Source: an uncultured Slackia sp. (GTDB taxonomy: Bacteria > Actinomycetota > Coriobacteriia > Coriobacteriales > Eggerthellaceae). From it: a DNA stretch of 33,692 nucleotides. Shown in pieces: positions 6,996 to 16,536 of the stretch. The translations under genes and the position numbers were made by a program. A model generated the notes under the pieces. The model did no database searches. It worked only from the letters and a program-made list of their open reading frames with translations, and had not been told where the DNA came from. How positions within the stretch are numbered: position 1 is the first letter of the stretch; every line of letters starts with the position of its first letter. The DNA is taken from contig CALBLG010000202.1 of the NCBI GenBank assembly GCA_937895975.1, forward strand, positions 1 to 33,692, given 5' to 3'.

Positions 6996-7985
6996 ATGGA
7001 AACTTTTGCTGAAATACTCCCGCATGCGTTCGAACATGCATTTCTTGATACGCTCAACCTCGTCCCGTTTTTGTTCGTGACGTATTTGGCCATGGAGGCC
7101 CTTGAGCATTACGCCAGCGACAAAAGCGTGGCTGCCGTGCGCAAGGCGGGCGCGGCAGGCCCTGCTATCGGGGCCATTCTGGGCATTGTGCCGCAATGCG
7201 GCTTTTCGGCCGCGGCGGCTACGTTGTATTCAGCGCGCGTGGTAACCCTCGGCACGCTGTTCGCGGTGTTTTTGTCCACGAGCGACGAGATGCTGCCCAT
7301 TATGATTGCCGCCCAGGCGCCGCTCGGATTCATCGTCGAAGTGCTTGCGATTAAAGCGATATGCGGACTTGTCGTCGGTTTCGTCATCGACGCCATATTG
7401 CGCTTGCGCCACAAGGCGACCGAGGCCATGCGCATACGAGATTTGTGCGAGCGCGACCATTGCGGTTGCGAGGACGAGGGGGTGCCATCGAACGCCGAGC
7501 GGGGCGAGCGCAAGGCTGCCCATACGCAGGTCCATGAGCATGACCACGAGCATGAGCATACGCACGACCACGCCCATAAGCACGGTTTGGCGGGCATCGC
7601 GAAAAGTGCCCTCGTGCATACCTTGCAGGTCACGGCGTTCGTGCTGCTGGTTTCCCTGGCTCTTGAAATCGTGATTGACGGCGTGGGCGAAGATGCTCTG
7701 GCGTCGTTCATCTCGTCGAACGCCGCGCTTTCGGTAGTGGTTTCGGCTATCGTGGGTCTTGTTCCCAACTGCGCCGCATCGGTTGCGCTTACCGAGCTTT
7801 ATCTTGAAGGCGCGCTTTCGACTGGGGCCATGATGGCCGGTTTATTGGTAAGCGCGGGCGTCGGCTTGCTTGTGCTGTTCCGCGCAAATCGTCCCATGCG
7901 CGACAATTTCATCATTGCGGGCGGTCTTGTGGTATGCGGCGTGGTGCTCGGCACCATTTTCGGCGTATTGGGTATTGCCTTGTAA
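6996..7985 (+). CDS. ArsP_2-type 10-TM metal exporter with a His-rich loop
   Basis: A 329-residue membrane protein resembling the ArsP_2 family, annotated variously as heavy-metal, arsenic or manganese exporters. Two related halves are visible. The first carries GIVPQCGFSAAAATLYSARV and FLSTSDEMLPIM (residues about 60-110); the second carries GLVPNCAASVALTELYLEGALS (about 252-275). A cytosolic loop between them (about 170-205) holds CxC and then HEHDHEHEHTHDHAHKH, a likely metal-binding stretch. The ATG at 6996 gives the expected N-terminus, though it has no good ribosome site; GAAAGG at 6965-6970 is far, and an upstream GTG at 6939 is possible. The transported metal is not determined; Mn, Zn, Ni and As are all open. 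Confidence 0.78.
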   Translation: METFAEILPHAFEHAFLDTLNLVPFLFVTYLAMEALEHYASDKSVAAVRKAGAAGPAIGAILGIVPQCGFSAAAATLYSARVVTLGTLFAVFLSTSDEMLPIMIAAQAPLGFIVEVLAIKAICGLVVGFVIDAILRLRHKATEAMRIRDLCERDHCGCEDEGVPSNAERGERKAAHTQVHEHDHEHEHTHDHAHKHGLAGIAKSALVHTLQVTAFVLLVSLALEIVIDGVGEDALASFISSNAALSVVVSAIVGLVPNCAASVALTELYLEGALSTGAMMAGLLVSAGVGLLVLFRANRPMRDNFIIAGGLVVCGVVLGTIFGVLGIAL

Positions 7986-8301
7986 CGTATTGGCAACTAA
8001 GGCGTGTTTTTTGTCGTTTTGCCGCACATCTGGACAATCCTGCATGTGCAGTTTAGTATATCCTCACAGTTGATAAGCGTTTCAAATAGTCGTGTTATTG
8101 CTTAGGGCTCGGTAACGATTCCCCAGTTGATTCCCTATTCATAGCGCTTGCAATATGCAAACAAATTTGTTTTAATGCCAGGGGTCTTTTTCAGAGATTT
8201 GGACATTTGAACAAGATGCTTGCACACCCGATAGCGCAAATGCGCCATCGGTGGTTAAATGGGCAATACTAGGTTTGATGATGGAGGGGAGGTCGGCTTC
8301 G
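7986..8301. other. AT-rich intergenic region with one hairpin
   Basis: This 316-base gap is clearly lower in GC than its neighbours. I see no convincing ORF. CCGATAGCGC-AAAT-GCGCCATCGG (8228-8251, one A-C mismatch) can form a hairpin just before the winged-helix gene and could be an operator or leader structure. No clear promoter could be assigned. Confidence 0.4.
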
Positions 8302-8559
8302 TTGAGTGACGAGACTGAATCCCGCGGAGTTCGATTGAGTTCCGCCCAAAAGCGAATCCTTGGCTACATTTCCGCAGAAACCACGCTGTCCGATGGTGTG
8401 CGCTGCTCTAAGAAAGAGCTTGCGAAGCAAGCGAATTGCAGCGTGCAAACTGTCGACAGGGCTGTTTTCCGTTTGCGTAACCTTGGCCTGATTGAGGTAG
8501 AGGAATGCCACGCCGAGACAGGCGCCCAGACGGCCAATCTTTATCGCGCGAAGCGCTAG
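8302..8559 (+). CDS. Small winged-helix DNA-binding protein
   Basis: An 85-residue protein from a TTG at 8302, chosen because GGAGGGGAGG lies about 8 bases upstream. In-frame GTG 8251 and ATG 8278/8281 would add up to 17 residues but lack ribosome sites. The core reads as a helix-turn-helix followed by a wing: LSSAQKRILGYISAE, SKKELAKQANCSVQTVDRAV, FRLRNLGLIEVEE, then TANLYRAKR. Such folds occur in replication initiators and MarR/GntR-like regulators. No ligand or dimerisation domain is present, so it may be a small autonomous regulator. Its target is unknown; the AT-rich upstream gap hints at acquired DNA. Confidence 0.65.
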   Translation: MSDETESRGVRLSSAQKRILGYISAETTLSDGVRCSKKELAKQANCSVQTVDRAVFRLRNLGLIEVEECHAETGAQTANLYRAKR

Positions 8560-8635
8560 CGCTGCCGTGAGGCATAGCTTATAATTTTAACAATTAAAGA
8601 TTTGCCTGCCCTCATCCCCGGGTGAGGGGCTCATA

Positions 8636-8698
8636 TGGCACCTGCATCGTTTCGTTAGGGGTCGCCGCTTGTCGGCGATAGAAACGATGCAGGTGCCA
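8636..8698. repeat. Nested perfect inverted repeat (63 bp)
   Basis: TGGCACCTGCATCGTTTC (8636-8653) is perfectly repeated in inverted orientation at 8681-8698. Inside lies a second hairpin, TCGCCG (8662-8667) with CGGCGA (8673-8678). A small CCCTCA/TGAGGG hairpin lies just upstream near 8609-8628. There is no T run, so it does not look like a terminator; a REP- or MITE-like unit is more likely. Confidence 0.75.
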
Positions 8699-8757
8699 GT
8701 TTCATAAGGGCGAATTCGGGTTGGCCGCGCCATGCGGCATACGAGAAAGGAAGAGCG

Positions 8758-9360
8758 ATGGCGAAACTTGACGCAGGAATGACGCGCGAGGCGGCTTTCG
8801 AATTGCTGGGCAAGCACAATAAAGAGCCATTTCATATTGAGCATGGTGAAACGGTCGAGGCGACCATGCGCTATTTCGCGCGCGAATTCGACCCCGAAAA
8901 TGAGGAGTTTTGGGGCATTGTGGGCCTGTTGCACGACCTGGATTGGGAGGAACACGACGATGAACCCGAGAAGCACACGCTATTCGCGGCCGAGCTTATC
9001 GAAGCGGCAGGCGGCACTTCCGAGCTGATTCGCGCCATTCAAAGCCATACGTCCGATTTCAACCCCGACCTGCCTAAGCCCGAGCATCAAATGGAGAAAA
9101 TCTTGTTCGCGACCGAAGAACTCACGGGTCTCATCGGCGCTGCGGTTGCCATGCGTCCCAGCAAAAGCGTGATGGATTTCGAAGTGAAGTCGCTGAAGAA
9201 GAAGTTCAAAGACAAGCGTTTCGCAGCGGGCGTGAGCCGCGATGTGATTCGCTCGGGTGCCGAGATGCTGGGTTGGGAGCTCGACGAGCTGTTCGACCGC
9301 ACCATCAAGGCTATGCGAAGCTTCGCGCCCGATCGCGACACGTTCAAGCCTGTGGAATAG
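8758..9360 (+). CDS. HD-domain protein (putative phosphohydrolase)
   Basis: A 200-residue soluble protein with the metal-binding HD pattern: His26/His29 in FHIEHGETVEATMR, the His59-Asp60 pair in GLLHDLDWE, a later His in QSHTSDF, and a final acidic position near EELTGLIGA. HD proteins of this size are usually metal-dependent phosphohydrolases acting on nucleotides or related phosphates; the substrate is not predictable here. The ATG at 8758 has GAAAGGAAGAG upstream. It is followed by a bidirectional terminator shared with the convergent PLC-like gene. Confidence 0.82.
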   Translation: MAKLDAGMTREAAFELLGKHNKEPFHIEHGETVEATMRYFAREFDPENEEFWGIVGLLHDLDWEEHDDEPEKHTLFAAELIEAAGGTSELIRAIQSHTSDFNPDLPKPEHQMEKILFATEELTGLIGAAVAMRPSKSVMDFEVKSLKKKFKDKRFAAGVSRDVIRSGAEMLGWELDELFDRTIKAMRSFAPDRDTFKPVE

Positions 9361-9435
9361 AACGTGTCGCAAGAAAATGCGCGAAATGCGTAGGTGCAGG
9401 GTGCTCGCACTGGGCTAGTGTGATTCTCGATAAAG

Positions 9436-9467
9436 AAAAATGCCAGGTCAGAAACCTGGCATTTTTT
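9436..9467. terminator. Bidirectional intrinsic terminator
   Basis: AAAAATGCCAGGT pairs with ACCTGGCATTTTT around loop CAGAA. A runs on one side and T runs on the other let it act on both strands, between the HD-domain gene (+) and the PLC-like gene (-). Confidence 0.92.
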
Positions 9468-9539
9468 CTTGTAATCATACGTGGCCGGGTAAGCCTACGC
9501 ACTTCGTAATAGTTACTTTTGGAAACCATTATTTCGTGT

Positions 9540-10481
9540 CTATTCGACCGGTTCGCCCGAGAAATTCAAGCCACGAGTGAGGGCTTTTGCGGCCTTTTCG
9601 TCAAAATCGTCGGCATCGAACGTGGTGATGGCCTCGAACGCGGTCGCTTTCGTGCCGTCGAAGATATCCCAGAAGCTTTCGGTCTGCGTAACGTGGGTGA
9701 ATGGGTTTTCCCAGGGACGACGCATGCGGTTGTCGAAATCGCTCGTGCGTATGGAGTTATCGCGGTGCGACATGGATTTATAGAACGAGAATTGCCTGTT
9801 CAGCATGCGTGTTTCTACGGTGTTCAACATGCTTTGCATATTGCCCGAGGGTGAATAGAACAGGCGTTGTATGCGGCGGAAATCGCGTACGGCCGACACG
9901 AACAGGTCTATCGGCGGGAATTCTCGGTAGGTTTTCATAAGGGCGAATGCGTACATTTTGCCGATGGTCTCGAGCGTGGCATCGCTCGCATGCAAGACCT
10001 CTTCATAGGGGCGATAGGTGCGAATGGTGCGCCCCAACTTGCTGAACAGCACCATTTCGTCGAACTCGCGCTCGATTTCGGCGTGCACTTCGTTGCCCTG
10101 GCTTCGGTCGAGCCCGTCGATGCCCGCGTCGCAAATGGCGTATTGCTGGCTGTAGACCAGCGGGTGCATGGCACGGTCGAGCGAATAGTGGCACAAAAAG
10201 CCCAGCGCGTAGGCGCGTCCCACGGGGCGCTCTTCGTCGCTGAGCACGTCGAGGCTTTCCTTCATTGCCAGCAAAAGCTTCGTGGGCGTTTCGTGGTGCA
10301 TGGTGCCGCCCAGCCCGAAGAACGCTTTCATGCTTGGCGAGAGAATCACATAAAACAGCGGGTCGGGACCTTGGTTGCCAAGCAAGAATGCGTCGCGCTC
10401 GTCGACCGACTTTCCAATGATATGGGAATGCGTTGCGTAGACGTCTTGTCCGAAGAAGTCGTGGGTAAGAATTGCAGGCAT
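9540..10481 (-). CDS. Zinc-dependent phospholipase C-like protein
   Basis: A 313-residue protein resembling the zinc-dependent PLC family: short segments starting PAILTHDFFGQDVYATHSH, then GNQGPDPLFY, MHHETP, ALGFLCHYSLDRAMHP and HAEIEREFD. The spaced His and Asp residues fit a tri-zinc site as in Bacillus cereus PLC. There is no signal peptide, so the activity may be cytoplasmic or different from secreted phospholipases. In clostridial and coriobacterial genomes this family is usually annotated only by the domain. The start at 10481 has AAAGGAGG five bases upstream on the minus strand. It is divergent from the MFS gene, with 189 bases between. Confidence 0.78.
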   Translation of the reverse strand: MPAILTHDFFGQDVYATHSHIIGKSVDERDAFLLGNQGPDPLFYVILSPSMKAFFGLGGTMHHETPTKLLLAMKESLDVLSDEERPVGRAYALGFLCHYSLDRAMHPLVYSQQYAICDAGIDGLDRSQGNEVHAEIEREFDEMVLFSKLGRTIRTYRPYEEVLHASDATLETIGKMYAFALMKTYREFPPIDLFVSAVRDFRRIQRLFYSPSGNMQSMLNTVETRMLNRQFSFYKSMSHRDNSIRTSDFDNRMRRPWENPFTHVTQTESFWDIFDGTKATAFEAITTFDADDFDEKAAKALTRGLNFSGEPVE

Positions 10482-10670
10482 GCCTGCCTCCTTTTCGCAT
10501 ATGGCGCGCGGGCCGGCTTTTTACGGCGAATTGACGCGCCGTCGCCATTGCCTGCGCTGAGACGTTGGCCTCATGATATACAATCGTTGAAGCGTTTTTT
10601 CCGCCGCGCCCAGAACTTTACGTTAGTTGTTGCTTTGGACGCGAATTCCCCTCCATGAAAAGGAACACGC

Positions 10671-11897
10671 ATGTCTTCAATGAAACTGACGAAGCGCGAG
10701 AAAAGCTGGATCGTCTACGATGTGGGCAACTCGGCGTTCGTGCTGCTGGCATCGACGCTCATCCCCATTTATTTTTCGGCCATCGCCGATCCGGGGTCGT
10801 CGGTCGTGGTCGCGTGGGGCTATGCCACCACGGTTGCCTCGTTGGTGCTGGCGTTGCTCATGCCGTTTTTGGGCAGCATCGCCGATTTGAAGGGCAATAA
10901 GAAAAAACTGCTCGCGGGTACTATTGGAACGGGCGCGGTGTTGCTGGCGTGCTTGGGCATTCCTGGTGACGCCATGGTGTTCCTGGTGATGTATGTGGTG
11001 GCATCGGTGATGCTGAATGCTTCGCTGGTGTTCTACGACGCATTTCTGGTTGACGCCACCGATTCCGAGGACCGCTACGACGAGGTGTCGTCGCAGGGCT
11101 ACGCATGGGGCTACATCGGATCGTGTGTGCCGTTTATCGTATGCCTGGTGTTAGTGCTGTTTGGCGAGAATTTCGGCATCGGACAGCTTGACGCCATTCG
11201 CGTGTCGTTCGTGATTACCGCCGCGTGGTGGGTTGTGTTCAGCGTTCCCATGATGCGCAACGTTCACCAGACGCATTTCAAGGAGCCTACCGCGCACATG
11301 TTCCGCGATGCGCTGACGGGCCTGTGGGCCACGGCGAAGCGCATTTTCGCCGACAAGCGCGTGTTCATGTTCATGCTGGCGTTTTTCTTCTACATCGACG
11401 GCGTGCACACCATCATCACCATGTCGACAAGCTATGGCACCGATTTGGGCATCGGCTCCACCCAGCTGGTGCTGGCGCTTTTGGTGACGCAGTTCGTGGC
11501 GTTTCCGTCGGCTATCGCGTATGGCCGCCTGGCGGGCAAATTCGGCACGAAGCGCATGCTGCTCATCGCGATTTTCGCGTACTTCTGCATCACGCTGTTC
11601 GCGGCGTTCTTCCTGCGCTCGGCTGCCGAGTTTTGGGTGCTCGCGGTGTGCGTGGGCCTGTTCCAGGGCGGCATTCAGGCGCTTTCGCGCAGCGAGTTCG
11701 GCAAGCTTATCCCGAAGGAGCACGCAAACGAGTACTACGGCTTCTTCGATATCTTCGGCAAGTATGCCACGGTGCTGGGCACGCTGTTGGTAAGCGTGTT
11801 CACGCAGATTACGGGCAACTCGTCCATTGGCGTGCTGAGCGTTGCGGTGTTGTTCATCATCGGCTTCGCGCTTATGTGGAAGGTGCCGGAAAAGTAG
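10671..11897 (+). CDS. Atg22/UMF1-type MFS transporter
   Basis: A 408-residue, roughly 12-helix protein of the major facilitator superfamily. The opening KSWIVYDVGNSAFVLLAS followed by IPIYFSAIA is typical of the Atg22/UMF1 branch, as are the early LKGNKKKLL loop between helices 2 and 3 and the FFDIFGKYATVLG segment near the end. The founding yeast member exports amino acids from the vacuole; bacterial members have no established substrate. The ATG at 10671 has AAAAGGA about 7 bases upstream. The transcript runs through the structured repeat (copy B) to a terminator at 12087. Confidence 0.88.
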   Translation: MSSMKLTKREKSWIVYDVGNSAFVLLASTLIPIYFSAIADPGSSVVVAWGYATTVASLVLALLMPFLGSIADLKGNKKKLLAGTIGTGAVLLACLGIPGDAMVFLVMYVVASVMLNASLVFYDAFLVDATDSEDRYDEVSSQGYAWGYIGSCVPFIVCLVLVLFGENFGIGQLDAIRVSFVITAAWWVVFSVPMMRNVHQTHFKEPTAHMFRDALTGLWATAKRIFADKRVFMFMLAFFFYIDGVHTIITMSTSYGTDLGIGSTQLVLALLVTQFVAFPSAIAYGRLAGKFGTKRMLLIAIFAYFCITLFAAFFLRSAAEFWVLAVCVGLFQGGIQALSRSEFGKLIPKEHANEYYGFFDIFGKYATVLGTLLVSVFTQITGNSSIGVLSVAVLFIIGFALMWKVPEK

Positions 11898-11922
11898 AAA
11901 CGAGACAGGGCATCAAGCAGAT

Positions 11923-12069
11923 GTCAGCGAGCGTGAATCTGGCGAGTCGGATTGGCTTGAAAGAGGAGCGACGCGTACTTCGGTACGCGAGCGACGATTG
12001 AGGGCCAAGCCGGCCGTCAGATTCACGCGCAGCGTCGGCGAGTTATGTCGTTCGGTAGAACGACATAAC
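11923..12069 (+). repeat. Structured repeat element, copy B (3' of the MFS gene)
   Basis: Same layout as copy A: GTCAGCGAGCG (11923-11933); lower stem GCGTGAATCTG (11931-11941) with CAGATTCACGC (12018-12028); middle stem GGCTTG (11954-11959) with CAAGCC (12006-12011); apical hairpin CGCGTAC-TTCG-GTACGCG (11972-11989); then GCAGCGTCG and a second hairpin that here is a perfect 12 bp, GTTATGTCGTTC (12042-12053) with GAACGACATAAC (12058-12069), loop GGTA. It starts 25 bases after the MFS stop and ends 17 bases before the terminator, so it should lie in the mRNA 3' UTR. Confidence 0.84.
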
Positions 12070-12086
12070 ATTAATCTAACAGGTAG

Positions 12087-12114
12087 GCGGCAGCTTGGTG
12101 GCTGCCGCTTTTTT
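12087..12114 (+). terminator. Intrinsic terminator after the MFS gene and repeat B
   Basis: An 8-bp stem, GCGGCAGC with GCTGCCGC, loop TTGGTG, followed by six T residues. It places repeat B inside the MFS transcript. Confidence 0.9.
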
Positions 12115-12187
12115 CGTTGTAGTATGGCTGCAGCGAAAATGTGAGGGCCCCGAAGCGGGGAATGACGATGAGTGATGGGAGGACGCC

Positions 12188-13102
12188 ATGGCGGACGATA
12201 ATGGCAAGCTCGAAGCGTCTCGCGCCGACGAAATCGCCGATTTGAAGCGTCAGATGGAAGAGATGCAGAAGCGCCTCGATGCGCTGTGCAGCGTGTCGCC
12301 CGACGCGCCCGCCGGCGAGGATGCTGCATGCGAACAGGTTGCCGGGGATGCGCATGCGGTCGATGGCTCTTCATCGGCTGAAGACGATGGGATTGCTGGC
12401 GAAAGCCCCGCGCCTGTGGTGGCCGAGGAAGCCGTTTCGGCTGTGGAACCTGGGTTGGTCGCCGAAACGGCTTCGACGGCCCAGACAGCCCCTGCCATCG
12501 AGGATGTTCCTGCGCACGATGTGCGCGTTGACTCTGGGCGGTCGTGCGATGACGATTTCCAGGCCGATGCCGCGTATACCGCTGCTGCGGTAGCCGATTT
12601 CATGCCCCAATCGGCTCCGCCCCAGCCGGCGCCGCCCGTGTATGGCGCGCCTGGCTACGCCCAACCCGGCCAGCCGCCAGCGGGTGGCCAGCAGGTTCAA
12701 GCGCAGCCCGGTTACCAGTCATACGCCCAACAGCCAGGTCAAACGGCGTATTACCAGCAGAGCAATGCTGGATACTATTCGACCCCCCAGGGCGGCTATA
12801 CCCAGCCTCAGGGTGGGTATCAGGCGCAATACCAGCAGCCCCTGGTTCGCACGAAAGATCATGTGGCCGCAGGCCTGCTGGCGATTTTCCTGGGTGTGTT
12901 CGGCGTGCACAAATTCTATTTGGGCTACAACACGGCGGGCTTCATCTTGCTGGGTGTTACCATTTTGGGCGGTATATTCACGTTGGGCATCGCGGCCAGC
13001 GTGGTGTGGCTCATCGGCATTATCGAAGGCGTGATGTACCTCACGAAGAGCCAGCCCGAATTCGAGCAATTGTATATATTCAATAAGCGTGAATGGTTCT
13101 AA
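12188..13102 (+). CDS. TM2-domain membrane protein with coiled-coil and Pro/Gln/Tyr-rich N-terminal part
   Basis: A 304-residue protein. Residues 5-35 form a short coiled coil (ADEIADLKRQMEEMQKRLDAL). Residues 40-145 are acidic and low in complexity. Residues 140-220 are rich in Pro, Gln, Gly and Tyr (PPQPAPPVYGAPGYAQPGQ and similar), disordered and probably sticky. The C-terminus is a TM2 domain: AAGLLAIFLGVFGVHKFYLG, a turn, then FILLGVTILGGIFTLG, and a third helix containing WLIGIIEGVMYL. TM2 proteins often carry varied soluble domains, and their role is unclear. The ATG at 12188 follows GGGAGG by 5 bases. A bidirectional terminator follows. Confidence 0.85.
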   Translation: MADDNGKLEASRADEIADLKRQMEEMQKRLDALCSVSPDAPAGEDAACEQVAGDAHAVDGSSSAEDDGIAGESPAPVVAEEAVSAVEPGLVAETASTAQTAPAIEDVPAHDVRVDSGRSCDDDFQADAAYTAAAVADFMPQSAPPQPAPPVYGAPGYAQPGQPPAGGQQVQAQPGYQSYAQQPGQTAYYQQSNAGYYSTPQGGYTQPQGGYQAQYQQPLVRTKDHVAAGLLAIFLGVFGVHKFYLGYNTAGFILLGVTILGGIFTLGIAASVVWLIGIIEGVMYLTKSQPEFEQLYIFNKREWF

Positions 13103-13127
13103 TTGCGAATCGCTTTGATGCATAACG

Positions 13128-13156
13128 AAAAGGCGGGCCCAGCGGTCCGCCTTTTT
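13128..13156. terminator. Bidirectional intrinsic terminator
   Basis: GGCGGGCC (13132-13139) pairs with GGTCCGCC (13144-13151), loop CAGC, with AAAA before and TTTTT after. It serves the TM2 gene (+) and the convergent zinc-ribbon gene (-). Confidence 0.9.
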
Positions 13157-13191
13157 AATGCGAGAGTATGAAGTTGAAGCGGAGCGTCGCT

Positions 13192-14742
13192 CTACTGCTC
13201 GCTTCCGTTTGCGCCGAACGGAGCCGTAAGCGCTACCGTGTCGCCCGCTGCGACGTTGCTCCCGTCGCGGGGCACCACCACGATTTCGCGGCGGCCATAA
13301 GCGTAGCTGCCCATTTCATAATCGGCCGAGGCGAAGATGAGGCCCTCGTTGGCGATGTAGAATCGCGAGCATCCGTCAAGTACGTTAACGCCGCTCGTAG
13401 TGGAGGGGTCGTCGGTACAGTTCGATTGAATGTCCTGCACGACTTCGTTGCTGCTGTATAAATCGCTCGCATGGTAAAGCAAATACGAAGCGACGGCATT
13501 GCCCGTTTCTTGCTTCAAATCGCTTGCCGAAAGCCCGAATACGCTGCCCGGGTCGATGGTTTCACCCGTGTGCAAGTCGTAGACGCAACCGGTAACCTCG
13601 GTGGTGCCGTGCGGCCCCCAACCCGTGTCATAGCGTTGGTCGCGCACGCACACGATGTCGCTGTCGATGTAAGTGACCGAGATAGTGCGATCGGTACAGG
13701 TGAGCGTTCCCGCGTTGGACAGCGCGTCGGCGGTGTCGGGCGATGCGTTCGTAGCATCCACATCGGTCTGCATGGATCTCTCGATGGCGGCGTTGATCGC
13801 GTCAACGGCATCGCTTTTGCCCGAGGCTTTTATTTGCGGGTAGTACCACTGTTGCGTTCCGCGAACGCCTGGTTCGTAATAGGGGTCGGCGGGCACGCTT
13901 ACGTCCATCGAAACATTTTCGACGGTGTACGAGAGGTCTTGGGATTGCTCCTCGGGCTCGGCGGGTTGCTGTGGCTCTTCGGCCTGCGTTTGCTGGGCGG
14001 GCAGCCATATATCGTTGTAGATGCGGTATGCGGCGTATGCGGTGCCGGCGGCAAGGGCCATGGCCAGGGCGACGATCACAATCAGGGGCACGCGGCGGCG
14101 CGAGCGCTTCTTCGTGGAATCGACGGCATAGCGCAGCGACTCGGACGATGCGGGCTGTTCGCCATCGGCGAGTGGGGCCGGCGCGATGAACTCGGTGATG
14201 TCGGGGCTTTTCGCTTCGACGGGCGTGGGATCGCAGAATTGACCCGGGTCTACATCGGGGTACAGCGAGGCAAGGGCTTCTACCTGGTCGGAATGTTCCT
14301 GCTCAAGCGCCGCTTTTTCGGTGCCCGCGCCAGGGAGCAGCGTGGTTGCATCGGGGTCGACCTCGCTGCGATTGATGACGGTGGTGGCGTTCGGGTCGGT
14401 TTTGGCGGGGTTGGCGAGTACGGTGGTCTTGTCGGCCGCGTCGTCGGCGTTGACCGCGCTGGGCTCATTGGCCTCTGCATCGTCTGACTGCCGCGGCTTT
14501 TCCTTGGGGTCAGTTTTGTCTGTAGGTTCCGCGTGTTCGCTGGGGGTTGCTGCTGCTTCGGGCTCGTCTTGCGACGCTTCGTCTTTTTCGCAGATCTCTT
14601 CCTGCTTGCCGCGGTTGTCTGCGGGGGCTTCGTCGGCGTTGTCGTTTGCATTGCATGTGACGGGCGCTTCCACCGGCTTTCCGCAAGACATGCAGAATTT
14701 GGCTTCGTCGGGCAGCTTCGCTCCGCATTTCGTGCAGTACAT
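13192..14742 (-). CDS. Zinc-ribbon membrane protein with extracellular DUF3298-like domain
   Basis: A 516-residue protein. The ATG at 14742 is chosen over a TTG 15 bases upstream because AAGGA sits 7 bases before it and it begins directly with the zinc ribbon (MYCTKCGAKLPDEAKFCMSCG). Residues 30-200 are acidic and disordered, with three related Thr-Thr motifs (DKTTVLA, NATTVIN, DATTLLP). After a basic stop-transfer sequence (KKRSRRR), one helix spans about 218-240. The outer part (about 270-516) resembles DUF4163/DUF3298, the RsiV-type domain: VSVPADPYYEPGVRGTQQWYYP, then RYDTGWGPHGTTEVTGCVYDL, TGETIDPGSVFGL, and a final FYIANEGLIFASADYEMGSYAYG. A cytoplasmic zinc ribbon joined to an outer sensor-like domain suggests a signalling or envelope-stress role, which is inference. 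Confidence 0.8.
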   Translation of the reverse strand: MYCTKCGAKLPDEAKFCMSCGKPVEAPVTCNANDNADEAPADNRGKQEEICEKDEASQDEPEAAATPSEHAEPTDKTDPKEKPRQSDDAEANEPSAVNADDAADKTTVLANPAKTDPNATTVINRSEVDPDATTLLPGAGTEKAALEQEHSDQVEALASLYPDVDPGQFCDPTPVEAKSPDITEFIAPAPLADGEQPASSESLRYAVDSTKKRSRRRVPLIVIVALAMALAAGTAYAAYRIYNDIWLPAQQTQAEEPQQPAEPEEQSQDLSYTVENVSMDVSVPADPYYEPGVRGTQQWYYPQIKASGKSDAVDAINAAIERSMQTDVDATNASPDTADALSNAGTLTCTDRTISVTYIDSDIVCVRDQRYDTGWGPHGTTEVTGCVYDLHTGETIDPGSVFGLSASDLKQETGNAVASYLLYHASDLYSSNEVVQDIQSNCTDDPSTTSGVNVLDGCSRFYIANEGLIFASADYEMGSYAYGRREIVVVPRDGSNVAAGDTVALTAPFGANGSEQ

Positions 14743-15040
14743 GGGCAAATCCTTCAAGGGCAGGGGACGTGTTTGAAACTCATATTTTACAACGCGATAT
14801 TAATGGGCGGGCAACGTGATGGGAACCAGGGCTTTGAAACTTCGCAGTGAATTCTCAACGCCCTGGTCGGTGACCGTCGTTGTCTGCGACCGCATACGCT
14901 GCTCTTATGGTGCATAGGATGCGGCAAACGGAAACCCTGTAACAGTGGTTTTAAGCGAGTAAAAAAAGATGGCTGCAAGTTGCGAGACTTGCAGCCATCG
15001 AAATGTCTGTATGAGGAAGGGCCTTGCGGCGGAGTTTGTC
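14743..15040. other. Intergenic region between thiC and the zinc-ribbon gene
   Basis: Apart from the thiC terminator, this stretch holds no convincing ORF. CCAGGGC (near 14826) and GCCCTGG (near 14861) are inverted with a loop of about 28 bases. It should contain the promoter of the zinc-ribbon gene on the minus strand, but I could not assign one. Confidence 0.4.
14961..14999 (-). terminator. Intrinsic terminator of thiC
   Basis: A 13-bp perfect stem, GATGGCTGCAAGT with ACTTGCAGCCATC, loop of 6. On the minus strand it is followed by seven T residues, 42 bases after the thiC stop. Confidence 0.92.
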
Positions 15041-16348
<1,308 letters not shown>

Positions 16349-16364
16349 GCTGCTCCCTTTATCT

Positions 16365-16406
16365 GCGGGCGGCCGTTGCGCCTCGCCGCGGCGCGTGCGC
16401 GCCCGC
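16365..16406 (-). promoter_or_regulatory. GC-rich hairpin in the thiC leader
   Basis: GCGGGCG (16365-16371) pairs with CGCCCGC (16400-16406), enclosing further GC-rich sequence, 17 bases upstream of the thiC start. It would be strongly folded in the leader RNA. It does not show the conserved TPP-riboswitch sequences. Confidence 0.45.
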
Positions 16407-16536
16407 TTTCCGCAATTTGTGCCCGAATCTTTCAGCAAAGTATAGCCGCGAATGTCAAAAGGGGAAAACGGGCTTCGCCATGTGGCATGAAATGTGCTGC
16501 GCGGTTCACGAGAAACGCGTAAAGAAAGGGGTAAAT

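Noticed and set aside
8218..8274. Short 18-codon ORF before the winged-helix gene
   Set aside because: No ribosome site and no leader-peptide-like codon run.
16349..16536. TPP riboswitch upstream of thiC
   Set aside because: The conserved riboswitch sequences are not visible on the minus strand; only a GC-rich hairpin is present.
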